A stretch of DNA of 64,000 bases from Micromonospora chokoriensis (GCF_900091505.1 NZ_LT607409.1:6634001-6698000); one strand, 5' to 3'. Counted from the stretch's first letter, positions 26,230 to 35,231 are shown. Made by a program: numbers and translations. Notes: generated by a model not told the origin, from the letters alone.

Positions 26230-26729
26230 GAAAGTCCTCCGGATATGGGGTGGCGGAGACTTCAGCCTGCCGGCGTCGACACCTCGTCTCAACCGATTTT
26301 CCGGGCTCTGAGCAGGGCAACGGCTGTCTCCCCCCTCCGCCGCGCCGGGCCCATGGCACCTCGATGACGCGCTCGGGCGACGCCGCCCAGAGCTGGCTGG
26401 CGAGTTCGCCGAGCCGATCGCCACGTCGCGAGGAGCAGCCCCGCCACGCCGCCCGGATCCTCGACCCCCGCTTCGCAAGACGGCACAGACCACCCGATCG
26501 CGCAACGCCGCCCAAACCCCGGCCACGAAGGCGCGCCCGAACCCCCGCTGCCGCAACGCCGCCCAAACCTCGACCCCCGAGGGCACAACGCCGCCCACTC
26601 CCCGGCCCCGAGTGCGCGCCCGAACCCCCGCGCTGCCGCAACGCCGCCCGAACCTGGCCCCCGGAGGGCACAGCGCCGCCCGAGCCTCGACCCTTGCCGG
26701 CGCAACGCCGCCCGAACCTCCCGCACGGG
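26230..26729. other. Gene-free, low-complexity stretch upstream of the ABC exporter
   Basis: It holds the exporter's presumed promoter near 26230-26300. From 26480 to 26720 the sequence is made of imperfect repeats built on CGCAACGCCGCCC(G/A)AACC (about 35-base steps). All frames across it are open, giving only Arg/Pro/Ala-rich translations without homology, so I see no gene here. Confidence 0.55.
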
Positions 26730-26810
26730 CATGATCGACTCGGTTTCGGTGAAGTCGCGGTATCAATCCCTCGCGGATACCCCGACTTCGGTGAAGTCGT
26801 GTGGATCATG
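26730..26810. repeat. Dispersed GATCR-bounded inverted repeat
   Basis: Begins CATGATCGACTCGG and ends GTGTGGATCATG; inner arms GGTTTCGGTGAAGTCG and GACTTCGGTGAAGTCG are related, and GGTATC/GATACC pair around the centre. It belongs to the same family as the elements at 35232, 39756, 40525, 43612 and 62402. Confidence 0.7.
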
Positions 26811-27010
26811 CGTGAGTCGGAGTGTTCTGCCTGCCGGTCGGGGGTGGTTTGGTGCCTCGGTCAGGTGGGGCCGTGCGTTTTGTCCGGCGTGGGTGGTATC
26901 GGCGTGTGGTCGGGGGCACGTGTCGGCCGGAATGCTGGCCGGGTCGGGGTCGTTACACACCCTGACGATGGCAGGACCGCGGCCTGTCGGCGCGATGGTC
27001 AGCCCCCGGG

Positions 27011-27226
27011 GAATGACCCCTGGTCCCGGGTGGTTATACCTGGACCCCGGGCACCGCCCGGCACCCCGCTTCACCGGCGGATGGGCCGACCCCGGAATGA
27101 CCCCGGCCCCCGGGTGGTTACATCTGGGCCCCGGCCCGACCGGCGCCCCGTTTCACCGGCGGATGGGCCGACCCCGGAATGATCCCGACCCCCGGGTCGT
27201 TTCACAGGGACCCGGCGCCGCGAGCC
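27011..27226. repeat. About 2.5 tandem copies of an 82-84-base unit
   Basis: Units start at 27011, 27095 and 27177 (GAATGACCCC or GAATGATCCC) and share CACCGGCGGATGGGCCGACC and CCCGGGTGGTTA. The last copy is partial and breaks off at about 27226. Non-coding; lies upstream of the lysozyme-like gene. Confidence 0.8.
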
Positions 27227-27343
27227 CACTGCTGGTCGGCTGCCGATGATCCCCCCTTCAAGGCTTTTGTTGCAGCGCCGGACGAGGTGCTCTCACCCGT
27301 GTCCCCTTGGGCGGGTGTCTTTACCCCCGAAGGAGCTTCCCTC

Positions 27344-27904
27344 ATGAACACGATCATGCGTAAGAGTGTGCTGTCCGTTGCGGGTCTCGCGTTCGCCGGT
27401 GGTGTGTTCGCCGGTCCGATCGCCGCCCACGCTAACCCCGTGGACGCCAAGCCCACCGCTGTTGCCGTGCAGGCGGGTGTGTCGAAGCCGCAGGGCGAGC
27501 AGTCGCGCATCTCCCTGGACGGTGAGCAGACTGCGAACGTGAAGGCGATCATCGCCGCGACGAAGAAGGCCGGTCTGCCGGAGCGGGCCGCGGTGATCTC
27601 GATCGCGACGAGCCTGCAGGAGTCGAAGTTGGAGAACCTGGGCCACCTCGGCGACGCCAACGACCACGACTCGTTGGGCCTGTTCCAGCAGCGCCCGAGC
27701 TCGGGTTGGGGCACGCCGGAGCAGATCACCGACCCGGCCTACTCGACGACGGCGTTCCTGAAGGGTCTGAAGCAGGTCGACGGGTGGCAGGACATGCCGC
27801 TGACCGAGGCCGCGCAGACCGTGCAGGTGTCGGCTTACCCGGACGCGTACGCGCAGTGGGAGCAGCAGGCCACCGACCTGGTCGGCCAGTACTGGAACAG
27901 CTGA
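27344..27904 (+). CDS. Secreted lysozyme-like (transglycosylase-fold) protein
   Basis: This 186-residue protein has a signal peptide (MNTIMRKSVLSVAGLAFAGG to HAN at about 30). The rest resembles actinobacterial small secreted proteins with a lysozyme-like core: VKAIIAATKKAGLPERAAVI, SIATSLQESKLENLGHLGD with the candidate catalytic Glu, and SLGLFQQRPSSGWGTPEQI. The start follows AAGGAG at 27330-27335. Codon use is typical of highly expressed genes. No catalytic activity is proven for this group. It sits alone between repeat-rich non-coding regions, with a strong terminator 24 bases after its stop. Confidence 0.75.
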   Translation: MNTIMRKSVLSVAGLAFAGGVFAGPIAAHANPVDAKPTAVAVQAGVSKPQGEQSRISLDGEQTANVKAIIAATKKAGLPERAAVISIATSLQESKLENLGHLGDANDHDSLGLFQQRPSSGWGTPEQITDPAYSTTAFLKGLKQVDGWQDMPLTEAAQTVQVSAYPDAYAQWEQQATDLVGQYWNS

Positions 27905-27927
27905 CCCCCACCGAAACCATCCGACCG

Positions 27928-27960
27928 CTGGCCGGCACCCCCACCCGGGGTGCCGGCCAG
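27928..27960 (+). terminator. Hairpin terminator of the lysozyme-like gene
   Basis: Perfect 14-base arms CTGGCCGGCACCCC (27928-27941) and its complement (27947-27960) with a 5-base loop. Confidence 0.85.
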
Positions 27961-28073
27961 CGGCATATCCACCACCACGCCACCCGCCACCGCGCCACCC
28001 GCCATCCGCCACTCCCGGGCATCCCCGCGGTGCAGCGGCGGTAGCCGGTGCCCCTACCGTCGTCCGCCGGCGA

Positions 28074-28118
28074 ATCTTGGACAGTTTCCGTTACGCGAGA
28101 ACGGAAACTGTCCAAGAT
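28074..28118. repeat. Perfect palindrome, first copy
   Basis: Arms ATCTTGGACAGTTTCCGTT (28074-28092) and its exact complement (28100-28118) flank a 7-base loop. A near-identical element lies at 60838-60888, over 32 kb away. Non-coding. May act as a terminator or be a mobile palindromic repeat. Confidence 0.85.
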
Positions 28119-28223
28119 CTACGGGGCTGCACACGATCTGCACGTCGGGAGAGCGAACAGGCGGAGCCAAGTCGACCCCCGACTAGCCACCCGAAACGGC
28201 GAGCCGCGCAAGGCGACGGGGAC

Positions 28224-28349
28224 AGCGAGCCGGCCGGCCACGGGCACAGCGAGCCGGCCGGCCACGGGCACAGCGAGCCAGGCACTGCCACAGGCACAGC
28301 GAGCCAGGCACTGCCACAGGCACAGCGAGCCAGGCACTGCCACGGGCAC
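28224..28349. repeat. Tandem repeat, two 24-base and three 26-base units
   Basis: Units begin at 28224, 28248, 28272, 28298 and 28324, each starting AGCGAGCC. The surrounding 28119-28535 carries degenerate versions (CAGCGAGC...). Open frames across it are Arg/Ala-rich and have no homology; no gene is called. Confidence 0.8.
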
Positions 28350-28535
28350 AGCCAACCACCCAATCGCCCCGACACAGCGAGCCGCGCAACCACCACCACG
28401 GGCATGGCGAGCCGGGCAACCGCCACCAACACAGCGAGCGGGCAACCGCCACCAACACGGCGAGCGCCCAACCACGCCCGCGCTACAAACGCCGAAGGGC
28501 GGAACGGTCACGGACCGGCCAAGCCAGCCCCACAG

Positions 28536-29375
28536 TCAGAACAGGACCGTCGCGAGGGTGCCGATCGGTTGGAAGCCGCAGCGTTCGTAGACCCGGCGGG
28601 CCGGGAGGTTGAAGTCGTTGACGTACAGGCTGACCGTGGGGGCGACCCGCAGCAACGCGTCGCGGACGACGGCTGCCATGGCGGCGGTGGCGATGCCGCG
28701 GCCTCGCCACTCGGGTGCCACCCAGACGCCCTGGACCTGTGCGGTCCGCTTGGTCACCACGGCCAACTCGGCCTTGAAGACGACAGTGCCGTCAACGAAG
28801 CGGGCGTAGGCGCGACCGGATCGGACCAGGTCGTTGACGCGCCTGCGGTAGCTGCGCCCGCCGTCTTCGGCCAGCGGGGACACGCCGACCTCCTCGGTGT
28901 ACATGGCTACCGCCGCCGGGAAGAGTCGGTCGACCTCACCGGGGCGGACCTGGCGTACCTCCGGGTCGGCGGGTACGGATGGCAGGGCGTCGGCGGCCAG
29001 CAGTGGCTGGTTGGGGCGGACGTCTCGCGCTGGCCCCCACGCGTCGGAGAGCCGGTCCCAGAGCCCGAGCACGGCGTCGGCGCGCCCGACGATGGAGGAG
29101 CACAGCCGTTCCTCGCCGGCGAGCAGGTCGGCGAAGGCCGCGACAGCGGCGTCGCTCGCCAGCACGGGGGTCAGGTTGCCGCCGAGCCAGCACAGCGATT
29201 CCAGGTTGCGGCGTGCGCCGTACCCCAGGATTCTGCCTTCGGCCCGCCACCACGAGAGGCCGCGCGCGGCGATTCGCTCGGCGACCTGCGCGCCCGCGAA
29301 CGGGTCATGGTCGAGTAGTCGCTCGACCGCGCGGCGCTCCGATTCCCCCAGTTGCCGTACCGGCACCGTCAGCAC
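28536..29375 (-). CDS. GNAT-family N-acetyltransferase with DUF4081 N-terminal domain
   Basis: The 279-residue product has an N-terminal DUF4081 region and a C-terminal GNAT domain. In the latter VQGVWVAPEWRGRGIATAAM is the acetyl-CoA-binding loop (R/Q-x-x-G-x-G/A) and VSLYVNDFNLPARRVYERCGF is the usual C-terminal motif. It is a close match in layout to the GNAT often found near ispG in actinobacteria; here an MFS gene and padR gene come between. GTG at 29375 is taken as start. The start overlaps the end of the MFS gene by about 70 bases, so the two are probably coupled. Substrate unknown. Confidence 0.85.
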   Translation of the reverse strand: MLTVPVRQLGESERRAVERLLDHDPFAGAQVAERIAARGLSWWRAEGRILGYGARRNLESLCWLGGNLTPVLASDAAVAAFADLLAGEERLCSSIVGRADAVLGLWDRLSDAWGPARDVRPNQPLLAADALPSVPADPEVRQVRPGEVDRLFPAAVAMYTEEVGVSPLAEDGGRSYRRRVNDLVRSGRAYARFVDGTVVFKAELAVVTKRTAQVQGVWVAPEWRGRGIATAAMAAVVRDALLRVAPTVSLYVNDFNLPARRVYERCGFQPIGTLATVLF

Positions 29376-30645
29376 GACTACCAGCCTGCCAGATCGACCC
29401 CCTGCTCCGCCGGTCGAGTGACAAGGCCGGCACCGGCTCGGCCGGCCCGCTGGTGGGGCGGGTCCGCTCGGCCCACCGGACGACGGGTGGCACGAGGGCT
29501 CCGAGTAGGAGAAACAGCGCAGCGAGCACCAGCCAGCCTGGTACGCCCCAACCGAGGGCAAGGGTGGTCACCACGACGGGGGCGAGCATCTTGCCCAGTT
29601 CGTAACCCATGCCGTACGCCCCCTGGTACTGCCCCTGGGCATTCGTCGGAGCGAGTCCGAAGGAGATCGCCCAGCCGGCGGCGGAGTGCCACAGTTCCCC
29701 GATCACGTGGGCGAGCGACCCGACGCCGAGCAGGCCCACCGCCCCGGCGGTGGGGAGCGCGCCGCTGACGGCGAAGAGTACGCAGGCCAGGGCGATGGCG
29801 ACGCCGGCTCGACGGGCGGCGCGGGCGGCGGCGGGCACTGTGGCGGCGGCGCCTGCGGCGCGTACCTGGAGGAGGACCACGAGCCCGGTGTTGACCAACG
29901 TCAACGCGGAGATCATCCAGACGGGTGCCCGGGTGTGCCCGGCGATCCACAGCGGCAGGGCGATGGTGAGCAGGCTGAAGTGCATGGACATCAGCCCGTC
30001 GACAAGGGTGAAGGCCAGGAACGGGCGGTCCCGTAGGGCGATCAGTCGGGGGCCGTGCGTCGGGGCGGCGACCGGGGCGATGCGGGGCAGCCGGAGGAAG
30101 ACCAGCGCGGCGGCGAGTGACGCCGCCGCGGTGGTCAGGATCAGTGCGACGTACCCGGTCCGGGTGTCGGCGGCGATGGCGAAGCCGCCGAGGACCGCGC
30201 CGACGGAGATCCCGACGTTGGTGGTGGCGCGCAGGTAGGCGCGGGTGCGTACGCGCTGGTCGGCCGGGATCGCTCCGGCGATCAACGCGCCCCGGGCCCC
30301 GCGTTCCACGGCGTCGGCGAGGGCGGTGGCGGCACCCACCAGGACGAACGTGGGGAAGGACCGGACGGCGATCAGGCCGACGGTCAGGGTGCCGGCGACG
30401 AGCAGCGCGCCGACCTGGACGCCGCGCGGGCCGACGCGGTCGGCCAGGTAGCCGCTCGGTGTGCTGGCCAGGACCCCGACGAGCGCCGAGATGGTCAACC
30501 CGATGCCGACCTGGGTCGCCGACAGGCCTACCGATCGGGTGAGGAAGAGGGCGCTCGCGACGAGCCAGAGGCCACGCCCGACGGTCTTGACCAGGGTTCC
30601 GAGGGTGAGGATCCGGGCCGGGCCGGGTGGGGGGAGCAGGCGCAT
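29305..30645 (-). CDS. MFS transporter
   Basis: A 446-residue major facilitator with twelve predicted helices. The loop motif between helices 2 and 3 is ASTPSGYLADRVGPRGVQ, close to the family signature G-x-L-a-D-r-x-G-r-r. Helix 5 carries TNVGISVGAVLGGFAI. No ribosome site is visible before the ATG at 30645, so it may be leaderless. It runs divergently from the padR-like gene across two matching operator palindromes, which suggests PadR control of an exporter. The last 60 residues are hydrophilic and overlap the GNAT gene. Confidence 0.87.
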   Translation of the reverse strand: MRLLPPPGPARILTLGTLVKTVGRGLWLVASALFLTRSVGLSATQVGIGLTISALVGVLASTPSGYLADRVGPRGVQVGALLVAGTLTVGLIAVRSFPTFVLVGAATALADAVERGARGALIAGAIPADQRVRTRAYLRATTNVGISVGAVLGGFAIAADTRTGYVALILTTAAASLAAALVFLRLPRIAPVAAPTHGPRLIALRDRPFLAFTLVDGLMSMHFSLLTIALPLWIAGHTRAPVWMISALTLVNTGLVVLLQVRAAGAAATVPAAARAARRAGVAIALACVLFAVSGALPTAGAVGLLGVGSLAHVIGELWHSAAGWAISFGLAPTNAQGQYQGAYGMGYELGKMLAPVVVTTLALGWGVPGWLVLAALFLLLGALVPPVVRWAERTRPTSGPAEPVPALSLDRRSRGSIWQAGSRADGAGTATGGIGAPRGRATTRP

Positions 30646-30694
30646 GGACGGGACGCTAGCAAGACGTACGTACGGTTTGCAAAATTGAATGTTG

Positions 30695-30734
30695 TCGGCG
30701 ATGCATTGCCGATATATCGTTGATGCATCAGCGA
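30695..30734. promoter_or_regulatory. Two matching palindromic operators between MFS and padR genes
   Basis: TCGGCGATGCATTGCCGA (30695-30712) and TCGTTGATGCATCAGCGA (30717-30734) are both 18-base palindromic sites with a common GATGCAT core, 22 bases apart centre to centre (two helical turns). They lie in the divergent promoter region, overlapping an AT-rich TATAT that may be a -10 element. They are candidate PadR binding sites. Confidence 0.7.
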
Positions 30735-30758
30735 CAGTACGAAGAGAGGGAGAACCTG

Positions 30759-31358
30759 ATGAGGTTCCATCGACAACACCACCCGATGCACGAGGCGCGG
30801 ATGCGAGGGTTCGGCTTCCCGCCGGTTCCGCCCGGCCCGCACGACCATGGTCACGAGCACGGACACGGCGGCCCCTGGGGTGGCCGGGGTCGCGGCCGCG
30901 GTCGAGGTCGGGGGCGACGCCCCAACGTCCGGGCCGCCGTGCTGGCTCTGCTCACCGAGCGGCCGATGCACGGCTACGAGATGATCCAGGAGATCGACTC
31001 CCGCACCGGCGGTGCGTGGCGACCGAGCCCCGGGTCGATCTACCCCACCCTCCAGCTATTGGAGGACGAGGGCGTGATCGTCGCCAGCACTGAAGAGTCC
31101 GGCGGCGGACGCAAGCGGTTCACGGTCACCGAGGCCGGTCAGGCGGAGGCCACCGAGGCCGCGCAGAGCCCGGCCTGGGCGGACGTCGCCCCGACGACAG
31201 TGACCAGTTGGCACGACATCCGCGACTCCGGCGCGCAGGCGATGAACGCCCTGCGCCAGGTCATGATGAACGGCACCGACGACCAACGCGAGCGGGCCGC
31301 CCAGGTGCTCGACGAGACGCGACGCAAGCTGTACGCGATCCTCGCCGAATCCGAGTGA
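30759..31358 (+). CDS. PadR-family transcriptional regulator
   Basis: A 199-residue regulator with a PadR winged helix: VRAAVLALLTERPMHGYEMI, then GGAWRPSPGSIYPTLQLLEDEG and KRFTVTEAGQAE. Its N-terminal 45 residues are unusual: His/Met/Gly/Arg-rich (HDHGHEHGHGG followed by GRGRGRGRGRR), which could bind metal or nucleic acid. The ATG at 30759 follows AGGGAG; an upstream ATG lacks one. It is divergent from the MFS exporter and presumably represses it and itself at the 30695-30734 sites. Confidence 0.9.
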   Translation: MRFHRQHHPMHEARMRGFGFPPVPPGPHDHGHEHGHGGPWGGRGRGRGRGRGRRPNVRAAVLALLTERPMHGYEMIQEIDSRTGGAWRPSPGSIYPTLQLLEDEGVIVASTEESGGGRKRFTVTEAGQAEATEAAQSPAWADVAPTTVTSWHDIRDSGAQAMNALRQVMMNGTDDQRERAAQVLDETRRKLYAILAESE

Positions 31359-31443
31359 CCCGAACGCCGACGCCCGCACGACGCAGGCCGGCACGCGCGA
31401 CCCGCGCCGCGCACGGCAGCAGGACGCCATTGGGTACGACGAC

Positions 31444-31475
31444 AGCGGCCGTTCCCCGCACGGGGAACGGCCGCT
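31444..31475. terminator. Bidirectional intrinsic terminator between padR and ispG
   Basis: Perfect 14-base arms AGCGGCCGTTCCCC (31444-31457) and complement (31462-31475), 4-base loop, followed by T-run (31474-31479). It ends both the padR transcript and the dxr-rseP-ispG operon. Confidence 0.92.
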
Positions 31476-31491
31476 TTTTCCAAATGGAAAA

Positions 31492-32673
31492 TCAGTGCAC
31501 GGTGACCGTCGGGCCGGTGACCAGCCCGCGCAGCTCCTCGGGGAGTTCGGCGCCCATCTCGTCGGCGATCCGCAGCGCCTCCTCGATCAGCGTCTCCACG
31601 ATCTGCGCCTCGGGCACCGTCTTGACGACCTGCCCCTTGACGAAGATCTGGCCCTTGCCGTTGCCGGAGGCGACACCGAGGTCGGCCTCGCGGGCCTCGC
31701 CGGGACCGTTGACGACGCAGCCCATGACGGCGACCCGCAGCGGCACCGGCAGCCCTTCCAGGCCGGCGGTGACCTCCTCGGCGAGCTTGTAGACGTCGAC
31801 CTGGGCCCGCCCGCAGGACGGGCAGGAGACGATCTCCAGGCCCCGCTCGCGCAGACCGAGGGACTCCAGGATCTGGTTGCCGACCTTGATCTCCTCGACC
31901 GGCGGGGCGGAGAGCGACACCCGGATCGTGTCGCCGATCCCCTCGGCGAGCAGCGCACCGAAGGCGACCGCCGACTTGATGGTGCCCTGGAACGCCGGCC
32001 CGGCCTCGGTGACGCCGAGGTGCAGCGGGTAGTCGCACTGCTCGGCGAGCTGCCGGTACGCGCGGATCATCACGACCGGGTCGTTGTGCTTGACCGAGAT
32101 CTTGATGTCCCGGAAGCCGTGCTCCTCGAACAGCGAGCACTCCCAGAGCGCCGACTCGACGAGCGCTTCGGCGGTGGCCTTGCCGTACTTGGACAGCAGC
32201 CGCTTGTCCAGCGAACCGGCGTTGACGCCGATCCGGATCGGCACTCCCGCGTCCCCGGCGGCGCGGGCGATCTCCTTGACCTTGTCGTCGAACTGGCGGA
32301 TGTTGCCCGGGTTGACCCGGACCGCGGCGCAGCCGGCGTCGATCGCGGCGAAGACGTACTTGGGCTGGAAGTGGATGTCGGCGATCACCGGGATCTGCGA
32401 CTTCTTGGCGATCGCGGGCAGCGCCTCGACGTCGTCCTGGGACGGCACTGCCACCCGGACGATCTGGCAGCCGGACGCGGTCAGCTCGGCGATCTGCTGG
32501 AGTGTCGCGTTGATGTCGGAGGTGAGGGTCGTGGTCATCGACTGCACGGACACCGGCGCACCGCCACCGACCGGGACCGAGCCGACCATGATCTGGCGGC
32601 TGGCCCGACGGGGTGCGAGCGGCGGGGGCGGCACGGCGGGCATACCGAGACTGATAGCTGTCACTTCAGGCAC
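31492..32673 (-). CDS. ispG: 4-hydroxy-3-methylbut-2-en-1-yl diphosphate synthase (flavodoxin/ferredoxin)
   Basis: The 393-residue IspG (GcpE) makes HMBPP from MEcPP in the MEP isoprenoid pathway using a [4Fe-4S] cluster. Iron-sulfur ligands are in EIVSCPSCGRAQVDVYKL and VAVMGCVVNGPGEAREAD. The TIM barrel begins at SRQIMVGSVPVGGGAPVSVQS, with DIHFQPKYVFAA and RVNPGNIR. GTG start is directly adjacent to the stop of rseP. It is the last gene of the dxr-rseP-ispG operon. Confidence 0.97.
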   Translation of the reverse strand: MPEVTAISLGMPAVPPPPLAPRRASRQIMVGSVPVGGGAPVSVQSMTTTLTSDINATLQQIAELTASGCQIVRVAVPSQDDVEALPAIAKKSQIPVIADIHFQPKYVFAAIDAGCAAVRVNPGNIRQFDDKVKEIARAAGDAGVPIRIGVNAGSLDKRLLSKYGKATAEALVESALWECSLFEEHGFRDIKISVKHNDPVVMIRAYRQLAEQCDYPLHLGVTEAGPAFQGTIKSAVAFGALLAEGIGDTIRVSLSAPPVEEIKVGNQILESLGLRERGLEIVSCPSCGRAQVDVYKLAEEVTAGLEGLPVPLRVAVMGCVVNGPGEAREADLGVASGNGKGQIFVKGQVVKTVPEAQIVETLIEEALRIADEMGAELPEELRGLVTGPTVTVH

Positions 32674-33924
32674 TCACCTTGAGAAGAGCGTGATCGGGTT
32701 GACGACGTCAGCGGCGATGGTCAGCAGCGTGAACGCGCCACCGATCAGGATCACCGCGTACGTGAAGGGCATCAGTTTGAGGTAGTCCACCCGGCCGGGG
32801 TCGGCGCGGCCGACCTTGCTGTAGATCCAGGAGCGGGCGCGTTCGAACCAGGCGATGGCGATGTGGCCGCCGTCCACCGGGAGCAGCGGCAGCAGGTTGA
32901 ACACACCGATGAAGAAGTTCAGCGACACGAAGAGCATGAAGAAGACCAGCCAGGCGTTGTTCTCCACGGCTTCGCCGCCGAGTCGGCTGGCGCCGACGAC
33001 GCTGATCGGGGTGTCCACGTCGCGCTCGCCGCCGGTGAGGGCGGTCCACAGGGCGGGAACCTTCTGCGGGAGCCGTTGCAGCGCCTGGGCGGTGCCGACG
33101 GCCAACTGGCCGGTGAAGTCGGCGGTGGCGCCGAAGGCGCCGACCGGGCCGTACGTCACGCGGGTGGGGGTGCTGGGGACGAGCCCGACGCCGAGCGCGG
33201 CCACCGGCGCGACGGTGCCGCTCGGGTCGTCCAGCGGCGGACGTTGGGTCTGCGCGAGCACGGTGCTGGTGGTGGCCGGCTGCCCGTCGCGGACGTACGC
33301 GATCTGCGTGGTGTCGCCGGGCTTGAGCCCTCGCAGTGTGGTGAGCAGGTCGCCGTAGGAGTTGACCGGGGTGCCGTTGATCGCGGTGATCCGGTCGCCG
33401 TTCTTCAGCTGCGCCTGGGCGGCCGGGCTGGCGGCGTCGCCGGGGGCGCAGGCGCGCACCGAGTTCTCCGCCACCACGCAGTCACTGAGCCGGATGACGG
33501 CCGGCTCCTGGCGGGCCTGCGCGTCGGTGGTCGGGAAGTCGGGGTTGGGCAGGCCGGCGGAGACGGCGAGGATCCAGATCGTGACCAGGGCCAACGCGAA
33601 GTGCGTGATCGACCCGGCGGCCATGACGATGGTCCGTTTCCAGACCGGGTAGCGCCACATCACCCGCGACTCGTCGCCCGGCTCGACGTCGTCGTCCTGC
33701 GGGGTCATCCCGACGATCTTGCAGAAGCCGCCGAGGGGGATGCCCTTGAGCCCGTACTCGGTCTCACCCCGCTGGAACGACCAGATCGTGGGGCCGAAGC
33801 CGACGAAGTACTTCGTGACCTTCATCCCGAACGCCTTGGCGGTGAGCAGGTGCCCCGCCTCGTGCAGGCTCACCGAGACGAGAATGGCCAGGGCGAAGAG
33901 GACCACCCCGAGCAGGTACGACAT
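32674..33924 (-). CDS. rseP: RseP-like site-2 membrane metalloprotease (M50)
   Basis: A 416-residue intramembrane zinc protease that cleaves anti-sigma factors and similar membrane substrates. The first helix has the zinc motif in SLHEAGHLLTAKAFG; the third ligand is in LLPLLPVDGGHIAIAW. A PDZ domain occupies about 145-240 (QLKNGDRITAINGTPVNSYG). Start ATG at 33924 overlaps the stop of dxr (TGATG) and follows GGAAGGAG. Its place between dxr and ispG is the usual actinobacterial arrangement. Confidence 0.93.
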   Translation of the reverse strand: MSYLLGVVLFALAILVSVSLHEAGHLLTAKAFGMKVTKYFVGFGPTIWSFQRGETEYGLKGIPLGGFCKIVGMTPQDDDVEPGDESRVMWRYPVWKRTIVMAAGSITHFALALVTIWILAVSAGLPNPDFPTTDAQARQEPAVIRLSDCVVAENSVRACAPGDAASPAAQAQLKNGDRITAINGTPVNSYGDLLTTLRGLKPGDTTQIAYVRDGQPATTSTVLAQTQRPPLDDPSGTVAPVAALGVGLVPSTPTRVTYGPVGAFGATADFTGQLAVGTAQALQRLPQKVPALWTALTGGERDVDTPISVVGASRLGGEAVENNAWLVFFMLFVSLNFFIGVFNLLPLLPVDGGHIAIAWFERARSWIYSKVGRADPGRVDYLKLMPFTYAVILIGGAFTLLTIAADVVNPITLFSR

Positions 33925-35159
33925 CAAGCTCCTTCCACCGAACCCGCGATGATCTCCTGCGCGTGCGCGCGCGCCCACGACTCGGCCGCGAGCACGTCCT
34001 CGACGGTACCTGGTTCGCCGAAGTCCGGAGCCTCCTCCAACACGCGTTCGAGGGTGTCGACGATGCCGAGGAACGGCAGCCGGCCCGCCACGAACGCGGC
34101 CACGCACTCCTCGTTCGCCGCGTTGTAGATCGCCGGGCGGCACCGTCCGGCCTCCCCGGCGGCCTTGGCGAGGGCGACGGCCGGGAACGCCTCGTCGTCG
34201 AGCGGCGCGAACTCCCAGGTGTGCGCGGCCGTCCAGTCGACAGCGGTCGCCGCCTCGGGGACCCGGTCCGGCCAGCCCATGCCCAGCGCGATCGGCAGCC
34301 GCATGTCAGGTGGGCTGGCCTGGGCAATCGTCGACCCGTCGACAAACTCGACCATCGAGTGGATCACCGACTGCGGGTGCACCATCACGACGATGTCGGC
34401 GTAGGGCACGTCGAACAGCTCGTGCGCCTCGATCACCTCAAGGGCCTTGTTGACCATGGTCGCCGAGTTGATCGTGACGACCGGCCCCATGTTCCAGGTC
34501 GGGTGCGCGAGCGCCTGCTCGGGTGTGACCTGCGTCAACTCGTCGCGGCTCCGACCCCGGAACGGGCCACCGCTGGCGGTGACGATCAACCGTCGCACCT
34601 CACCGCGCGTACCGGAGCGCAGACACTGGGCCAGCGCCGAATGCTCCGAGTCGACCGGCACGATCTGCCCCGGCCGCGTCACCGCGGCCCTGACCAGGGG
34701 GCCGCCGGCCACGAGCGACTCCTTGTTGGCAAGCGCGAGGGTACGACCAGCACCCAGCGCGGCCAGCGTAGGAGCGAGGCCCAGCGAGCCGACCACCCCA
34801 TTGAGCACGATGTCGCACGGCCACTGGGCCAGCTCGGTCATGGCGTCCGGCCCGGCCACGATCTTGGGAAGCTTGAAGTCACCGGTGGCCCACCCGCGCC
34901 GGCTCGCCTCGGCGTAGAACGCGAGTTGGAGATCCTGCGCGGCGGACGCCCTGGCCACCCCGACCGCCTCGACGCCCAATTCGAGGGCCTGCGCGGCGAG
35001 CAGCTCGACGTTGCCGCCGCCAGCGCCCACGGCGACCACCCGGAACCGGTCCGGGTTACGCCGGACGATGTCGATGGCCTGCGTACCGATCGAACCTGTG
35101 GACCCGAGCAGAACAAGATCGCGGGGTGAAGTCACAGGGCCATTCTTCCCCACCGTCAC
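33924..35159 (-). CDS. dxr: 1-deoxy-D-xylulose 5-phosphate reductoisomerase
   Basis: The 411-residue enzyme converts DXP to MEP, the first committed step of the MEP pathway. The NADPH-binding motif VLLGSTGSIGTQAID, substrate/metal segments LALANKESLVAGG, VDSEHSALAQCL, TASGGPFRGRSRDEL and NSATMVNKALEVIEAHELF are intact, as is NAANEECVAAF. This is the only complete copy in the window; three truncated 5' copies lie in the toxin island at 39074-39682, 40368-40447 and 43065-43573. Confidence 0.97.
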   Translation of the reverse strand: MTVGKNGPVTSPRDLVLLGSTGSIGTQAIDIVRRNPDRFRVVAVGAGGGNVELLAAQALELGVEAVGVARASAAQDLQLAFYAEASRRGWATGDFKLPKIVAGPDAMTELAQWPCDIVLNGVVGSLGLAPTLAALGAGRTLALANKESLVAGGPLVRAAVTRPGQIVPVDSEHSALAQCLRSGTRGEVRRLIVTASGGPFRGRSRDELTQVTPEQALAHPTWNMGPVVTINSATMVNKALEVIEAHELFDVPYADIVVMVHPQSVIHSMVEFVDGSTIAQASPPDMRLPIALGMGWPDRVPEAATAVDWTAAHTWEFAPLDDEAFPAVALAKAAGEAGRCRPAIYNAANEECVAAFVAGRLPFLGIVDTLERVLEEAPDFGEPGTVEDVLAAESWARAHAQEIIAGSVEGA

Positions 35160-35231
35160 TGCAAGCCCGCTGGGAGCCTCAGCCCTCCCCCGCGCCGTCC
35201 CGCCCCGCTGCGCCCGCCGCCGCGCCGACCT

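Noticed and set aside
26250..27182. Several long plus-strand frames over the repeat block
   Set aside because: All frames are open in this low-complexity DNA and yield Arg/Pro-rich nonsense.
27240..27343. Cyclic-di-AMP (ydaO) riboswitch before the lysozyme-like gene
   Set aside because: Such riboswitches often precede cell-wall hydrolases, but the expected conserved core was not found here; only a short CACCCG/CGGGTG hairpin is seen.
28224..28349. Possible CRISPR array
   Set aside because: Units of 24-26 bases abut without unique spacers; it is a simple tandem repeat.
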